40,553 nt of DNA from Chloroflexota bacterium (lineage in GTDB: Bacteria > Chloroflexota > Limnocylindria > Limnocylindrales > CSP1-4). This document shows, in pieces, positions 1 to 7,682 of this stretch. The notes beneath the pieces were generated by a model. It saw nothing but the letters and a program-made list of their open reading frames with translations, ran no database searches and was not told the origin of the DNA. Position 1 is the first letter of the stretch, and every line of letters starts with the position of its first letter. Where the stretch lies: contig JADDQH010000019.1 of assembly GCA_016781485.1 (NCBI GenBank), positions 1 through 40,553 on the forward strand, given 5' to 3'. The translations under genes were made by a program, and so were the position numbers.

Positions 1-103
1 CTGAACCCGCGCCCTGTGGCGCGCATCCCGCTCCCGCGATCGCCACCGCCGTGATCAGGACCGTGAGCCGCAGGAACGGCATCAAGCTCTTCGACATCCC
101 CAT
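1..103 (-). CDS. N-terminus of solute-binding lipoprotein (ABC transporter), partial
   Basis: Reading the minus strand from an ATG at 103 gives a short basic N-terminus, a hydrophobic stretch (LMPFLRLTVLITAVAIAG) and then a Cys in the context AGAGC, which looks like a lipobox although the -3 position is not the usual Leu. A good Shine-Dalgarno (AGAGGAGAG) lies just upstream. The gene runs off the window start. It follows an ABC sugar permease on the same strand, so the natural reading is the periplasmic/extracellular sugar-binding lipoprotein of that importer. Only about 34 residues are visible, so function rests on context; too short for the ORF track. Confidence 0.6.
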   Translation of the reverse strand, partial: MGMSKSLMPFLRLTVLITAVAIAGAGCAPQGAGS

Positions 104-141
104 CGCTCTCTCCTCTGTTGCGATTGCCCTCACCACGTCGC

Positions 142-177
142 GCTCCGTCACCTCACCAGTCAGGCTCCGTCACCTCA
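142..177. repeat. 14-bp direct repeat upstream of the binding-protein gene
   Basis: GCTCCGTCACCTCA occurs at 142-155 and again at 164-177, 22 bp start to start (about two helical turns). It sits in the 91-bp gap between the permease stop and the lipoprotein start, so it could be a regulator site for the distal gene or a small duplication. No promoter is obvious beside it. Confidence 0.5.
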
Positions 178-194
178 TCCTCTGGGTCCCGTCT

Positions 195-1178
195 TCACCC
201 GGCGCGTTCCCGTCGCCCGACCGTCTGCAGGGCCACGGCGGCGATCAGGACGAGCCCCTTCGCCGCGAACTGCCAGTGGATCGGCAGCCCATTGAGGACG
301 ATCAGATTGAAGAGGGCGACGATGAGCAGCGCCCCCGCAGCGGCGCGAACGAACGACCCCTCGCCGCCGGAGAACAACGTCCCGCCGATCAGTGCAGCAG
401 CGATCGAGTCAAGGTCGGCGCCTCTGCCGACGAACCGGTCCACGTACCCGACGAACGCGGCAAAGAAGACCCCCGTCAGGACGGCGAGCAGAGAGCAGAC
501 CACGTACGCCATCGTCTTGACCCTTGCGACCGCGATACCCGACAGCGATGCCATACGCTCGTTCGCCCCACTGAACACGAGCGCGCGCCCCGGAATCGTC
601 CGGTGCGTGAAGACCGTGAGCGCGACGACGAGCAGGAGCAGGACCACGGTGGGCCACGGGAGCCCGAGCAGCGTCCCACGCCCGATCTCCCGGAATCCCT
701 CCGGGACGTTGCCACTGGCCGTCCCGCCGGTGTACGCGAGCCGCACGCCCTCCAGGACGACGAACATCCCGAACGTCGCGACGAACGGAGGGACGCCGCG
801 CTTCGTGACGAGCAGTCCGTTCGTGAGGCCGACGGCGATCGCGATGAGCACCATGGCGCCGAGCCCGACGACGAGCCCGCCCCCACCCGGGCGGTCGGAT
901 TCGGCGACGAGGACCGCGGTGAGCCCGATGACGGCGGCGACGGAGAGGTCGAGGCCGGCCGTCATCAGGACGAGGACCTGACCCATAGTCACGATCCCGA
1001 GGATCGACGCGCGCCGCAGCACGTCCTGGAGGTTCGCGACGCCGAAGAACTCCGGCGCGGTGACGAGCGCGACGAGACCGAGGGCGACGAGCGCGACCCA
1101 CACCCCCGAGGCTGCGAGCCGCGCACCCGCCGGGAACCGCGGGACGGGGCGAACCGTCGACGTCGGGGCGTGGGCCAT
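195..1178 (-). CDS. ABC-type sugar (ribose/xylose-like) permease
   Basis: The 327-residue protein from the ATG at 1178 has the length and pattern of the BPD_transp_2 / RbsC-XylH inner-membrane permease family: eight to ten hydrophobic segments, the early stretch VTMGQVLVLMTAGLDLSVAAV (typical GQ..V...GGIDLSVG signature) and a late AALIGGTLFSGGEGS loop, the family's IGG..L.GG contact region. The ORF track extends to 1703, but residues before MAHAPTS are a shadow of the regulator gene. It lies 22 bp after the FadR-type regulator and before a binding-protein start. The ATPase subunit is not in the window. The substrate is probably a monosaccharide or polyol; this is inference from family. Confidence 0.88.
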   Translation of the reverse strand: MAHAPTSTVRPVPRFPAGARLAASGVWVALVALGLVALVTAPEFFGVANLQDVLRRASILGIVTMGQVLVLMTAGLDLSVAAVIGLTAVLVAESDRPGGGGLVVGLGAMVLIAIAVGLTNGLLVTKRGVPPFVATFGMFVVLEGVRLAYTGGTASGNVPEGFREIGRGTLLGLPWPTVVLLLLVVALTVFTHRTIPGRALVFSGANERMASLSGIAVARVKTMAYVVCSLLAVLTGVFFAAFVGYVDRFVGRGADLDSIAAALIGGTLFSGGEGSFVRAAAGALLIVALFNLIVLNGLPIHWQFAAKGLVLIAAVALQTVGRRERAG

Positions 1179-1200
1179 CAGGCGATGACGATCGCGTCGG

Positions 1201-1920
1201 TCACGACGCGTCCGCCGCGGCAAGCGGGATGAAGGCGTTCGCGAGGATCTCCCGCGCCCCCTGCAGATGCTCGCGCACTGCAGCTTCGGCGCCCGCCGCA
1301 TCGCGCGCCGCGATCGCCGTGACGATGTCGTTGTGCTGGAACATGAACTTCCGGTCGGCACCGAGCTCGCGGTAGAGCAGATGCCAGAGGCGGGCGCTGA
1401 GGGGCAGGATCCGCGTGAGCGAATCCTCGAGATAGTGGTTGCGGGCAGCATTGGCGATCGCGAGGTGGAGTGCGACGTCGCGGGCGACGAAGCTCCCAGC
1501 ATCCTCGTCGCTCCCGGGGCGATGGTCCGAGAGCGCGCGCAATCGCTCGGCCTGCTCCCTTGTCGCCCGCTGGGCCGCGAGGCGAGCGAGGGCGGTCTCG
1601 ATCGCCATGCGCGCGTCGTAGACAGCGGAGATGTCGAGCACGTCCAGGGGAGCGACGACAAGTCCCTTGCGCGCGAGCGGGGTGATGAGTCCGAGCTCCG
1701 CAAGCCGCGCGACCACCGAACGCAGGACCGCCCTGCTCGCGCCGGTGCGCTCCATCAGCTCTCGCTCGGTCAGCATCTCGTTAGGGGAAAGCTCCAGTGA
1801 GACGGTCGCGTGCAGTAGCGTCTGGAACGCCCCACTGCTGCCTCCCAGGCCGTCGTCGTCCGCGCGTGAAAGCGCATCACGAAGGAGTCGCAACGTCGTC
1901 GTCCCCGCCACGCTGGCCAT
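1201..1920 (-). CDS. GntR-family transcriptional regulator, FadR/FCD subgroup
   Basis: 239 residues. The winged helix-turn-helix occupies about residues 30-95 (TERELMERTGASRAVLRSVVARLAELGLITPL), followed by an all-helical FCD ligand domain with the metal-site pattern D...LH (ARDVALHLAIANAARNHYL) and the C-terminal FQHNDIVTAIAARD...EAAVREHL helices. FCD regulators sense small organic acids or sugar acids, usually autoregulate and control the adjacent catabolic or uptake genes. It is the first gene of the minus-strand run with the ABC permease 22 bp downstream, so control of that importer is likely. ATG at 1920; the Shine-Dalgarno is weak (AGTAGG). Confidence 0.9.
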   Translation of the reverse strand: MASVAGTTTLRLLRDALSRADDDGLGGSSGAFQTLLHATVSLELSPNEMLTERELMERTGASRAVLRSVVARLAELGLITPLARKGLVVAPLDVLDISAVYDARMAIETALARLAAQRATREQAERLRALSDHRPGSDEDAGSFVARDVALHLAIANAARNHYLEDSLTRILPLSARLWHLLYRELGADRKFMFQHNDIVTAIAARDAAGAEAAVREHLQGAREILANAFIPLAAADAS

Positions 1921-1947
1921 CCTACTGGAATGTAGACTGGGTAATCA

Positions 1948-1961
1948 ACTGGGCGCCCAGT
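1948..1961. promoter_or_regulatory. 14-bp perfect palindrome upstream of the FadR-type regulator
   Basis: ACTGGGCGCCCAGT is a perfect palindrome centred 34 bp upstream of the regulator ATG, where a -35 element or autoregulatory operator would be expected. GntR-family operators are short palindromes, so autoregulation is a reasonable inference. No second copy was noticed before the permease. Confidence 0.45.
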
Positions 1962-2208
1962 GATCGTGTCAGTGCCCGCTCGCTGCTCTCGGGGAACCGC
2001 GAGGCCGCGCGACGGCGTCCGAAGCGATGCCGTCCTATTTACCGAGCTACAGCCGACCAGCTCGAGGTCGTCGACGGCGACGTGACGCACATCCGGACGC
2101 GCCCCTCTCGCGAGGAATCGTGGAGCGAGTGGGGTACGCTCCCGTTCGCGGTCGCGGCCACCGAGGAGGATCTGGCCCAGGCGATCTCGCGGTTCGACCC
2201 GACGATCC

Positions 2209-2748
2209 GTGTCACGGAGGAGCAGGCGGACGCGCTCGCACGAGGCGAGACGATCAAGCGGACCGATCGCTGCGCAGGTCGCGGGGATGCGGCTCGGTGC
2301 GTCGCTCCTGTACGCACTGCGTCGTCTGGCCGAATCGGAGGTGCCCCAGCCCGACAGCGCCGCTCTCCGTCGGCGTCAGCTCGAGCGTGAGATCGCACAG
2401 CGCGCCGTGGCCCACGCCGCGCGTCGTCTGTCGACGGAGGCGTACCTCGCCGAGCACGCCCGCCTATCTGCAGAGATCGACGCTCTAACGACGGGTGTCC
2501 ATAGCGCTCAGATAGAGCCCGACGAGGCAATCGCGAGGCTGCGCGACCTGCGCGAGACGTGGAGGAAGGCGGACGATCGCGCCCGCGCGGAGCTGGTCGC
2601 CGCGCTGTACGACCGGATCGTCGTGAAGGGGCGCGAGTTCGTCGGCGTGGAGCTCACGCCCGCCGCCCAGAAGTGGGGAGCGGCGCTCGCGATGCCCGAG
2701 TCCGTGGTGTTAGGAGCGCGCCCGGCAGGATTCGAACCCGCGACCTGA
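2209..2748 (+). pseudogene. Remnant of a large serine recombinase (C-terminal part)
   Basis: The open frame shows the charged helical region and terminal segment typical of large serine recombinases after the zinc ribbon: RRLSTEAYLAEHARLSAEI, then LRETWRKADDRARAELVAAL and YDRIVVKGREFVGVELTP. No catalytic resolvase domain (YxRxS motif) is found in any frame upstream, so this is a fragment. The frame then runs into the opposite-strand tRNA gene, giving the artefactual tail PAGFEPAT, so its own stop is lost. The 1962-2208 stretch before it shows only an unrecognised open frame (about DGDVTHIRTRPSREESW onward) that I cannot assign. Confidence 0.6.
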
Positions 2749-2789
2749 TGGTCCGAAGCCATCCGCTCTATCCACTGAGCTACGGGCGC
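2717..2789 (-). tRNA. tRNA-Arg (anticodon TCG)
   Basis: The minus strand folds as a complete cloverleaf: acceptor GCGCCCG paired with CGGGCGC, D arm GCTC...GAGC, anticodon stem GATGG/CCATC with loop CTTCGGA (anticodon TCG, reads CGA), T arm GCGGG-TTCGAAT-CCTGC, discriminator G. CCA is not encoded. Recombinase and integrase remnants flank it on both sides, consistent with an old integration site. Confidence 0.95.
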
Positions 2790-2899
2790 TCGTTTCACGC
2801 TCAAACAGAGCGGGATCTTCGTGGCCGGCTTATGCGCAGCGCTCCTAGAGCTGACGATCGGGAGGTCTTCGGAACCGCCCGACAGCACGAGGAAGCGCC

Positions 2900-3283
2900 T
2901 TGCGAGCAGCCGCTGCCACTCCCGGAATCGTCACACGGGGGGACCTGGGCGTCAACGCAGCCTCGTTCGCGCGGCACGTCCGCGCGTCGAACCTCTCGCC
3001 GGCCACGATCCGCTCTTACCTCGACTCGATCGGCCGCTTCGCGGCGTTCCTCGAGGAGCGCGAGGCGCGGGATCGGCGCCGCGACGGAGGCGCACCCGGA
3101 CTGGCTGGCGTTCCTGTCCAGGTTCTACGCCGAGCTTCGCAACTACGCGGCGCACGAGGAGAGCCGCCGCTGCCGATCGACATGACCGTCGCGGCGACCC
3201 TTCTCTACCAAGCGCACGACTACTTCGCGGCTCTGTACCGCCTCCCGGGCGCGGTCGGATGGAAGCCACCGGCACCCGGGTGA
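2900..3283 (+). pseudogene. Remnant of a tyrosine recombinase/integrase (N-terminal core-binding domain)
   Basis: Residues FARHVRASNLSPATIRSYL followed by DSIGRFAAFLEER match the SAM-like, N-terminal core-binding domain of phage/XerC-type integrases. The similarity then breaks: a more plausible continuation (GIGAATEAHPDWLAFLSRFY) lies in another frame, and no catalytic domain with the R-HxxR-Y residues follows in any frame. It lies about 110 bp upstream of the tRNA-Arg gene. Called as a decayed gene; the motif is short, so confidence is moderate. Confidence 0.5.
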
Positions 3284-3754
3284 CCGGGACGCAGGTCTCG
3301 ACGCAGGTGTTTCAACCCCCCGGAGAACCCTCCCGACGCTCGGCGACCGCACTCGCACCGCGGGGCGCGCCGGGTGTAGCGCGTACAGAGGTCACGAGAT
3401 GGCGCAGGTCGAGTTCCTCCCCTTCGACGGTACCGACCGTGCGGTAGCCGCGCGGCTGGATCGCTCTGTCTGTAGGCCCGACGCGGCGACGCGGACTGCG
3501 ACGCCTCTGCCGTACGCGCCGTACTCAGCTACGGAGCTGGGAGCACCGGATGAGGGCTGGAAGAAAAGACGAGGGCGCGGCTGGAACCAATGGGTCAAGA
3601 AGAGGATCGGCGACGTAGTTGGACGGCATTCGCCTCGAGCTCGAGGCGAACGGAGCTATCACCGGCTCGAGCCGCGGTGCCCGGTTTGGGAGTCGGTGCC
3701 GCTCGCTCCCGGGTCGACGTGTCGAGGCGAGGTAGTCGCCGCGGAGATCGGGGC
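3284..3754. other. Gap without a recognisable gene
   Basis: Open frames here (for example 3399-3758 plus, 3525-4097 minus) have no family motif, no good ribosome site and atypical composition (runs of Arg/Ser), so they look like chance frames in GC-rich DNA. The stretch probably belongs to the decayed integration region between the tRNA and the MerR promoter. Confidence 0.5.
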
Positions 3755-3785
3755 TTGACCTTACAGCCGCTGTAGCGTCTAGCCT
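3755..3785 (+). promoter_or_regulatory. MerR-type promoter/operator, leaderless (locus A)
   Basis: -35 TTGACC (3755-3760), a 19-bp spacer containing the dyad TACAG-CCG-CTGTA, and -10 TAGCCT (3780-3785). The overlong 19-bp spacer with a central dyad is the hallmark of MerR-activated promoters. Only six bases separate the -10 from the ATG at 3792, so the transcript should start at or next to the start codon (leaderless). A near-identical element precedes the second merR gene at 13808-13838. Confidence 0.8.
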
Positions 3786-3791
3786 GCCGCC

Positions 3792-4190
3792 ATGAAGATC
3801 GGTGAAGTTGCTCGGCGCCTCGGCGTTACTCCTCAAGCGATCCGCTTCTATGAGGAGCGCGGGCTGCTGCCGGCACCGGACCGGGCCGACAACGACTACC
3901 GCGAGTACGGGCCCGAGGACTTCGAACGGCTCCGGCTCCTCGTCGGCCTGCGACAACTCGACGTGCCCCTCGACGCCGCGGCGCCGCTTGCGGTGCTGTG
4001 CGTCGAAGGTCGCTGCGAAGACGTGTCCGTCGGACTCCGCGAGGTCATTCGCGACCGCCGCGCCGAGATCGCGCGACGTCGAGCGGAGTTGGACCACCTC
4101 GATCGGAAGCTCCAGGTCCTCGACGAGAACCTCCTCGCCGGGAGCAAGCCGGAGGATGCCATCGCACTCGGTGAAGGAGAACGCAAGTGA
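3792..4190 (+). CDS. MerR-family metal/thiol-responsive regulator A
   Basis: 132 residues with the MerR N-terminal winged helix (MKIGEVARRLGVTPQAIRFYEERGLLPAP, residues 1-29), a dimerisation coiled coil (about 80-115) and a CVEGRC motif at the start of that helix. In MerR relatives, Cys at this hinge contributes to metal or soft-ligand binding; the three-Cys pattern of true Hg-MerR is not present, so the inducer is open. It starts on the leaderless promoter at 3755-3785, which it probably autoregulates, and its TGA overlaps the GTG of the flavoprotein gene (GTGA), so both are translated together. Paralogue: 13845-14243. Confidence 0.9.
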   Translation: MKIGEVARRLGVTPQAIRFYEERGLLPAPDRADNDYREYGPEDFERLRLLVGLRQLDVPLDAAAPLAVLCVEGRCEDVSVGLREVIRDRRAEIARRRAELDHLDRKLQVLDENLLAGSKPEDAIALGEGERK

Positions 4191-5860
4191 TCGCGGAGGC
4201 CTTCGACGCGATCGTGATCGGTGCGGGCGAAGCCGGGGCGGTGGCGGCGAGCCGTGCCGTCGAGGCAGGCCACCGCGTCGCGATGATCTATCGCGAGCCG
4301 TACGGGAGCACCTGCGTCAACACCGGCTGCGTCCCGAGCAAGTTCCTGATCCACCGCGCCCGAGTCGCGCACGTCGTGCGCACAGCCGGACGGTTCCACG
4401 TCAAGACGAGTGGTCCGCAGGTCGACGTGGCAGGGATCATCGACGAAAAGAACGCGATGATCGACGCGCATCGCGACGAGGCGATGACGGGCGCACGTGC
4501 CGCTGCTGACCTCCTGACACTCATCGACGGCGAGGCCGCGTTCGTCGGCTCACACGAGGTCGAGGTCGCGGGGCGCCGACTGCGAGCCGAGAGGATCTTC
4601 ATCGCAACCGGGATGCGACCGACGCTCCCGCCGATCGAAGGGCTCGATGCGGTCCCGGCCCTCACCAACGAGACCGCGATGGAGCTCCGTGAAGTCCCCG
4701 AGCATCTCGTTGTCGTCGGGGGCGGATACATCGCGTGCGAGCTGGGCCAGGCATTCAAGCGCTTCGGCTCGGACGTCACGATCGTCCAGAGCGGGCAACA
4801 CCTCTGCCCGCGGGAAGAGCCCGACGTCAGCACTCTGCTCGAGCGCGCGTTCGCGCGGGAAGGGATCGAGGTGCACGTTGCCCACCGAGCTGCGCGCGTC
4901 GAACCCTCGGACGCCGGCGTCCGCCTGTTCGCGCGATCGAAGGACGGGCACCACCTCGTCGTCGAGGGTTCTCACCTGCTCGTCGCGACGGGGCGGACGC
5001 CGAACACGGAAGGGCTGAACCTCCCGCGCGCGGGCCTGGACGTCCGAGCCGACGGCGCGATCCCGGTGAACGACTACATGGAGACGAACGTGCCCGGGAT
5101 CTGGGCCATCGGCGACGTCAACGGCGAGCAACCGTTCACTCGGGTATGCCAGGAAGAGGCGAAGGTCGCCTACGCCAATGGCTTCGAAGGGCGACGGCAT
5201 CGGATCGACCGGTCCGCTCTCGGTCATGCGATCTTCACCGATCCCGAGATCGCAAGCGTCGGGCTGACCGAGCAGGAGGCTCGCGCGCAGGGCCGCGACG
5301 TGGCCGTCGGGCTGGTGACCTTCGACCAGATCGAGAAGGCCGAGATCATGGGCGAGACGACCGGACTCATCAAGTACGTCGTGGAACGGGAGAGCCGAAC
5401 GCTCCTCGGCGCCCATGTCATCGGTCCCGACGCCGCGAACCTCATCTACGACGCCTCGATCGTCATCGGCCAGCGAGGCCGGCTCGACGACATCGCCAAG
5501 ACGGTCGGGATCTTCCCGACGCTCCAGGAGGGCATGGAGGGGACGGCTCGCGGACTCCTGCGGCGACTTGCGCCCGACGAGGCCAAGCGACCGCTCGCCA
5601 CCACTCCAATCCACGCCGACGAAGCCGAAAGGAGGGACCTCGAAACGATGCACCAGAGCTTCCAGTGCCCGGCGTGTGCCGCGGACCTCGAGGTCAGCGA
5701 ACGACTTGGCGAGGTAGACGCGTCCGAGACCGGCGAGCCCGAGGTGGCGGACGCGAGTAACCGCGAAGAGCCCCTGACCAGCAGCCACTTCCAGTGTCCG
5801 GCCTGCGCGGCCGATCTCGATGTCAAGGAGGGGCTGGAGGTCCCGGCACGGACTTCGTAG
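4187..5860 (+). CDS. Mercuric-reductase-like FAD disulfide oxidoreductase with duplicated C-terminal CPAC modules
   Basis: Class I pyridine-nucleotide disulfide oxidoreductase, 557 residues. Residues 7-20 hold the FAD Rossmann motif (IVIGAGEAGAVAA), then the redox pair TCVNTGCVPSK (about residues 43-53), the NAD(P)H motif VVVGGGYIACELG, the second FAD motif GIWAIGDVNG and the dimerisation domain ending GIFPTLQEGMEG. Unlike MerA it has no N-terminal MerP-like domain and no C-terminal Cys-Cys pair; instead a roughly 90-residue tail carries two copies of FQCPACAADL(E/D)V, zinc-ribbon- or rubredoxin-like half-knuckles. The GTG start overlaps the merR stop, with GAAGGAGA in front. Likely reduces a metal or thiol substrate; Hg(II) is possible, not shown. 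Confidence 0.85.
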   Translation: MIAEAFDAIVIGAGEAGAVAASRAVEAGHRVAMIYREPYGSTCVNTGCVPSKFLIHRARVAHVVRTAGRFHVKTSGPQVDVAGIIDEKNAMIDAHRDEAMTGARAAADLLTLIDGEAAFVGSHEVEVAGRRLRAERIFIATGMRPTLPPIEGLDAVPALTNETAMELREVPEHLVVVGGGYIACELGQAFKRFGSDVTIVQSGQHLCPREEPDVSTLLERAFAREGIEVHVAHRAARVEPSDAGVRLFARSKDGHHLVVEGSHLLVATGRTPNTEGLNLPRAGLDVRADGAIPVNDYMETNVPGIWAIGDVNGEQPFTRVCQEEAKVAYANGFEGRRHRIDRSALGHAIFTDPEIASVGLTEQEARAQGRDVAVGLVTFDQIEKAEIMGETTGLIKYVVERESRTLLGAHVIGPDAANLIYDASIVIGQRGRLDDIAKTVGIFPTLQEGMEGTARGLLRRLAPDEAKRPLATTPIHADEAERRDLETMHQSFQCPACAADLEVSERLGEVDASETGEPEVADASNREEPLTSSHFQCPACAADLDVKEGLEVPARTS

Positions 5861-5923
5861 TCGCGGCGGCCGTTCGCCGTCCCACCAGACGGCGGACGAT
5901 CCCGATTCGGGGAGGATCTGCTT

Positions 5924-6322
5924 GTGGGCAATGACGTCACGCCCATCTGCCCTGGCTGCGGATGCTCGCTCGTACGGCTAGGAATCGACCCGGCGGCAGC
6001 GGTCGTCTACTCGCACAACGGGACGACCTATCGGTTCTGCTGCGACGGGTGTGTAGAGCGGTTCCTCGAAGAGCCAGACCTCTACGAGGCGCGCGTGAAC
6101 GACCTCGTGGTCTGCGCCACGTGCCTCGCCGAGAAACATCGAAGCGAGGCCGTCGTCGTGGAAGTCGCTCGGATCGACGTTGCGTTCTGCGGCTGTCCGC
6201 ATTGCCGCGAGGCCGTCGTCGTGGAAGTCGCTCTGATCGACGTTGCGTTCTGCGGCTGTCCGCATTGCCGCGAGGCCGACCGACGTGACCCCGAGCGGCT
6301 GGCGAGACGCCTGGCGGCGTAG
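5924..6322 (+). CDS. Small Cys-rich YHS/TRASH-like metal-binding protein with tandem-duplicated Cys motif
   Basis: 132 residues with 14 Cys. Residues 9-55 resemble a YHS/TRASH metal-binding fold (CPGCGCSL ... YSHNGTTYRFCCDGCVERFLEEP). A CATC motif follows, then two almost identical 21-residue units EAVVVEV(A)(R/L)IDVAFCGCPHC. GTG at 5924 with a GGGGAGGA ribosome site; the nearby ATG at 5931 is out of frame. Third gene of locus A, 63 bp after the flavoprotein. A role in binding or delivering the metal handled by the reductase is inferred. The second CGCPHC unit is the result of a recent DNA duplication (see repeat entry). Confidence 0.75.
   Translation: MGNDVTPICPGCGCSLVRLGIDPAAAVVYSHNGTTYRFCCDGCVERFLEEPDLYEARVNDLVVCATCLAEKHRSEAVVVEVARIDVAFCGCPHCREAVVVEVALIDVAFCGCPHCREADRRDPERLARRLAA
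6144..6269 (+). repeat. Tandem duplication, 2 x 63 bp, within the YHS-like gene
   Basis: Units 6144-6206 and 6207-6269 are identical except around one base (ctcgga versus ctctga, Arg to Leu), and the first eight bases of the unit recur at 6270. The length is a multiple of three, so the frame is kept and one extra CGCPHC motif is added. Near-identity at DNA level implies a recent event or gene conversion. Confidence 0.92.
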
Positions 6323-6349
6323 GCGAACAGCCGGCGAGAAGGGGGGCGA

Positions 6350-6367
6350 CCGCCGCTTGGGCGGCGG
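6350..6367. terminator. Hairpin between convergent genes
   Basis: CCGCCGC-TTGG-GCGGCGG forms a perfect 7-bp GC stem with a 4-base loop, 28 bp after the YHS-like stop and 60 bp after the end of the opposing glycosidase gene. There is no T tract, so it is at best a weak bidirectional terminator. Confidence 0.4.
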
Positions 6368-6426
6368 CAAGGCGCGTTCCAGCTGCTCGTCGCCGAAGCA
6401 GCTCGGGACGGCGTTAGCAGACTCGC

Positions 6427-7682
6427 CTACTGGTCGCGGGCGCGGAGGTAATCGCCAGCGAACGAGGCGAGCGGGAAGCGGTTCTCGGTGGCTCGGACAC
6501 CACTCCATTGGCTGATGAGGTCGCGGAACGCCTCGCCCACGGGTCGGATGCGGCGGTCGAGATCGTAGAGCCCGAGGGGATTGACGTGACCCGCGTCCTC
6601 TCGTAGTGCGGAGTCCCAATCCACCTGGTCGAGCAGGCTGTACCACGTGAAGCCGACCACTGGCAGCCCGTCCTGCTTCAGTCGGTGGACGTTCGCCCAT
6701 TCCTTCCGGAGCCAACGCGGCGCCTCGGCAGCATCCATCAGGTTCGTCTCGGTGTGCATCACCGGGAGCAGGTAGCGCGCGTAGTACTGGTGCGTGATCA
6801 CGTAGTAGCCGAACACCTCGCCCGACGCCGTGATGCTCCCATCGGGATGGACCAGGTGCTCGTTGGTCACGTAGTAGTCGGTCCCCATGATGCAGCGTGC
6901 CTTGACGCGGTTGCGCATGAACCGGGCGAACTCGTCACGGGTCATGCCGTTGTCCAGCAAGTATTGATACATCACAGCGTTCAGCGGATGCCCGTAGCTC
7001 AGGTCGAGCGCGAGGAAGCGCTTGTGGTTGTAGAAAGCGGCGATGGGGACGCAGCCCGGTTGCTCGGCGTGGAAGTATTCCGACGATTCGCTCTGGATGA
7101 AGATCGCGTCGGGACGAACCGAGAGGATCGCCTCCATCGCCAGCACGTTCGCCTGGCAGAGGTGCTTGAGCGCCCTGACAAAATGGCGGTCGCCCGAGCA
7201 GCGCTCGTTCCACCACCCGTACTGACCCGAGAAGGTCGCGGCGACGAAGATCTCGTTGACCGGGGTATAGAGACGGACCCAGGGGTAGCGCTCGGCGAAG
7301 GCGCGCGCGTACTCGGCGAAGAGGCGCGACCACCCCTCGTCCTGGAAGCCCCCGATCCAGTCTGGCACCCCGAAGTGGCAGAGATCGGCGATGGGAGTGA
7401 TCTCGAGTCTCCGAAGCTCCTCGAACGTCTCGTCCGCGAAACTCCAGTCGTACCTCCCCGGTCCCCGATGCGTCCGGTAGTACGGCGGCCCGTAGCGCAG
7501 ATGGTCGATGCCCAGTTCTTTGACGAGCCGAGATCCTCGCGCCAGCGCTCGTAGTGTCCTGACTTCTGCATCTCGTCGACGCGTCGCACTGTCCCGTCCG
7601 GGAGCGCGATCGTCGGGTAGCTGTTCTCGATACCGGTCGCGAACAGGAAGGGGTCGTGACCGAGATCGGCGGATCCGATCAC
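6427..7682 (-). CDS. GH1-like glycosidase (beta-glucosidase family), frameshifted
   Basis: About 418 residues when reconstructed. The N-terminus (GHDPFLFATGIENSYPTI) lies in one frame and the rest, from LVKELGIDHLRYGPPYY, in another; the two join if one C is restored near 7530 (ctcgg to ctccgg). The GTG at 7682 overlaps the TGA of the upstream SDR. Family features are visible: acid/base in YTPVNE (about residue 143) and nucleophile in MHTETN (about residue 305), with the GH1 (beta/alpha)8 pattern. The ORF-track start at 7818 is a shadow of the SDR. Partnering with an SDR suggests sugar or glycoside turnover. Either a recent pseudogene or a sequencing indel. Confidence 0.75.

Noticed and set aside
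2730-2748. C-terminal PAGFEPAT of the recombinase-like ORF
   Set aside because: This string is the well-known translation artefact of a tRNA T-arm read on the opposite strand, not a protein feature.
3399-3758. 119-residue plus-strand ORF before the merR promoter
   Set aside because: No family motif, odd composition, weak ribosome site, and it runs into the MerR -35 element.
4187-5860. Calling this gene merA
   Set aside because: Lacks the C-terminal Cys pair and NmerA domain of verified mercuric reductases, and no merT/merP/merB is nearby; left as MerA-like.
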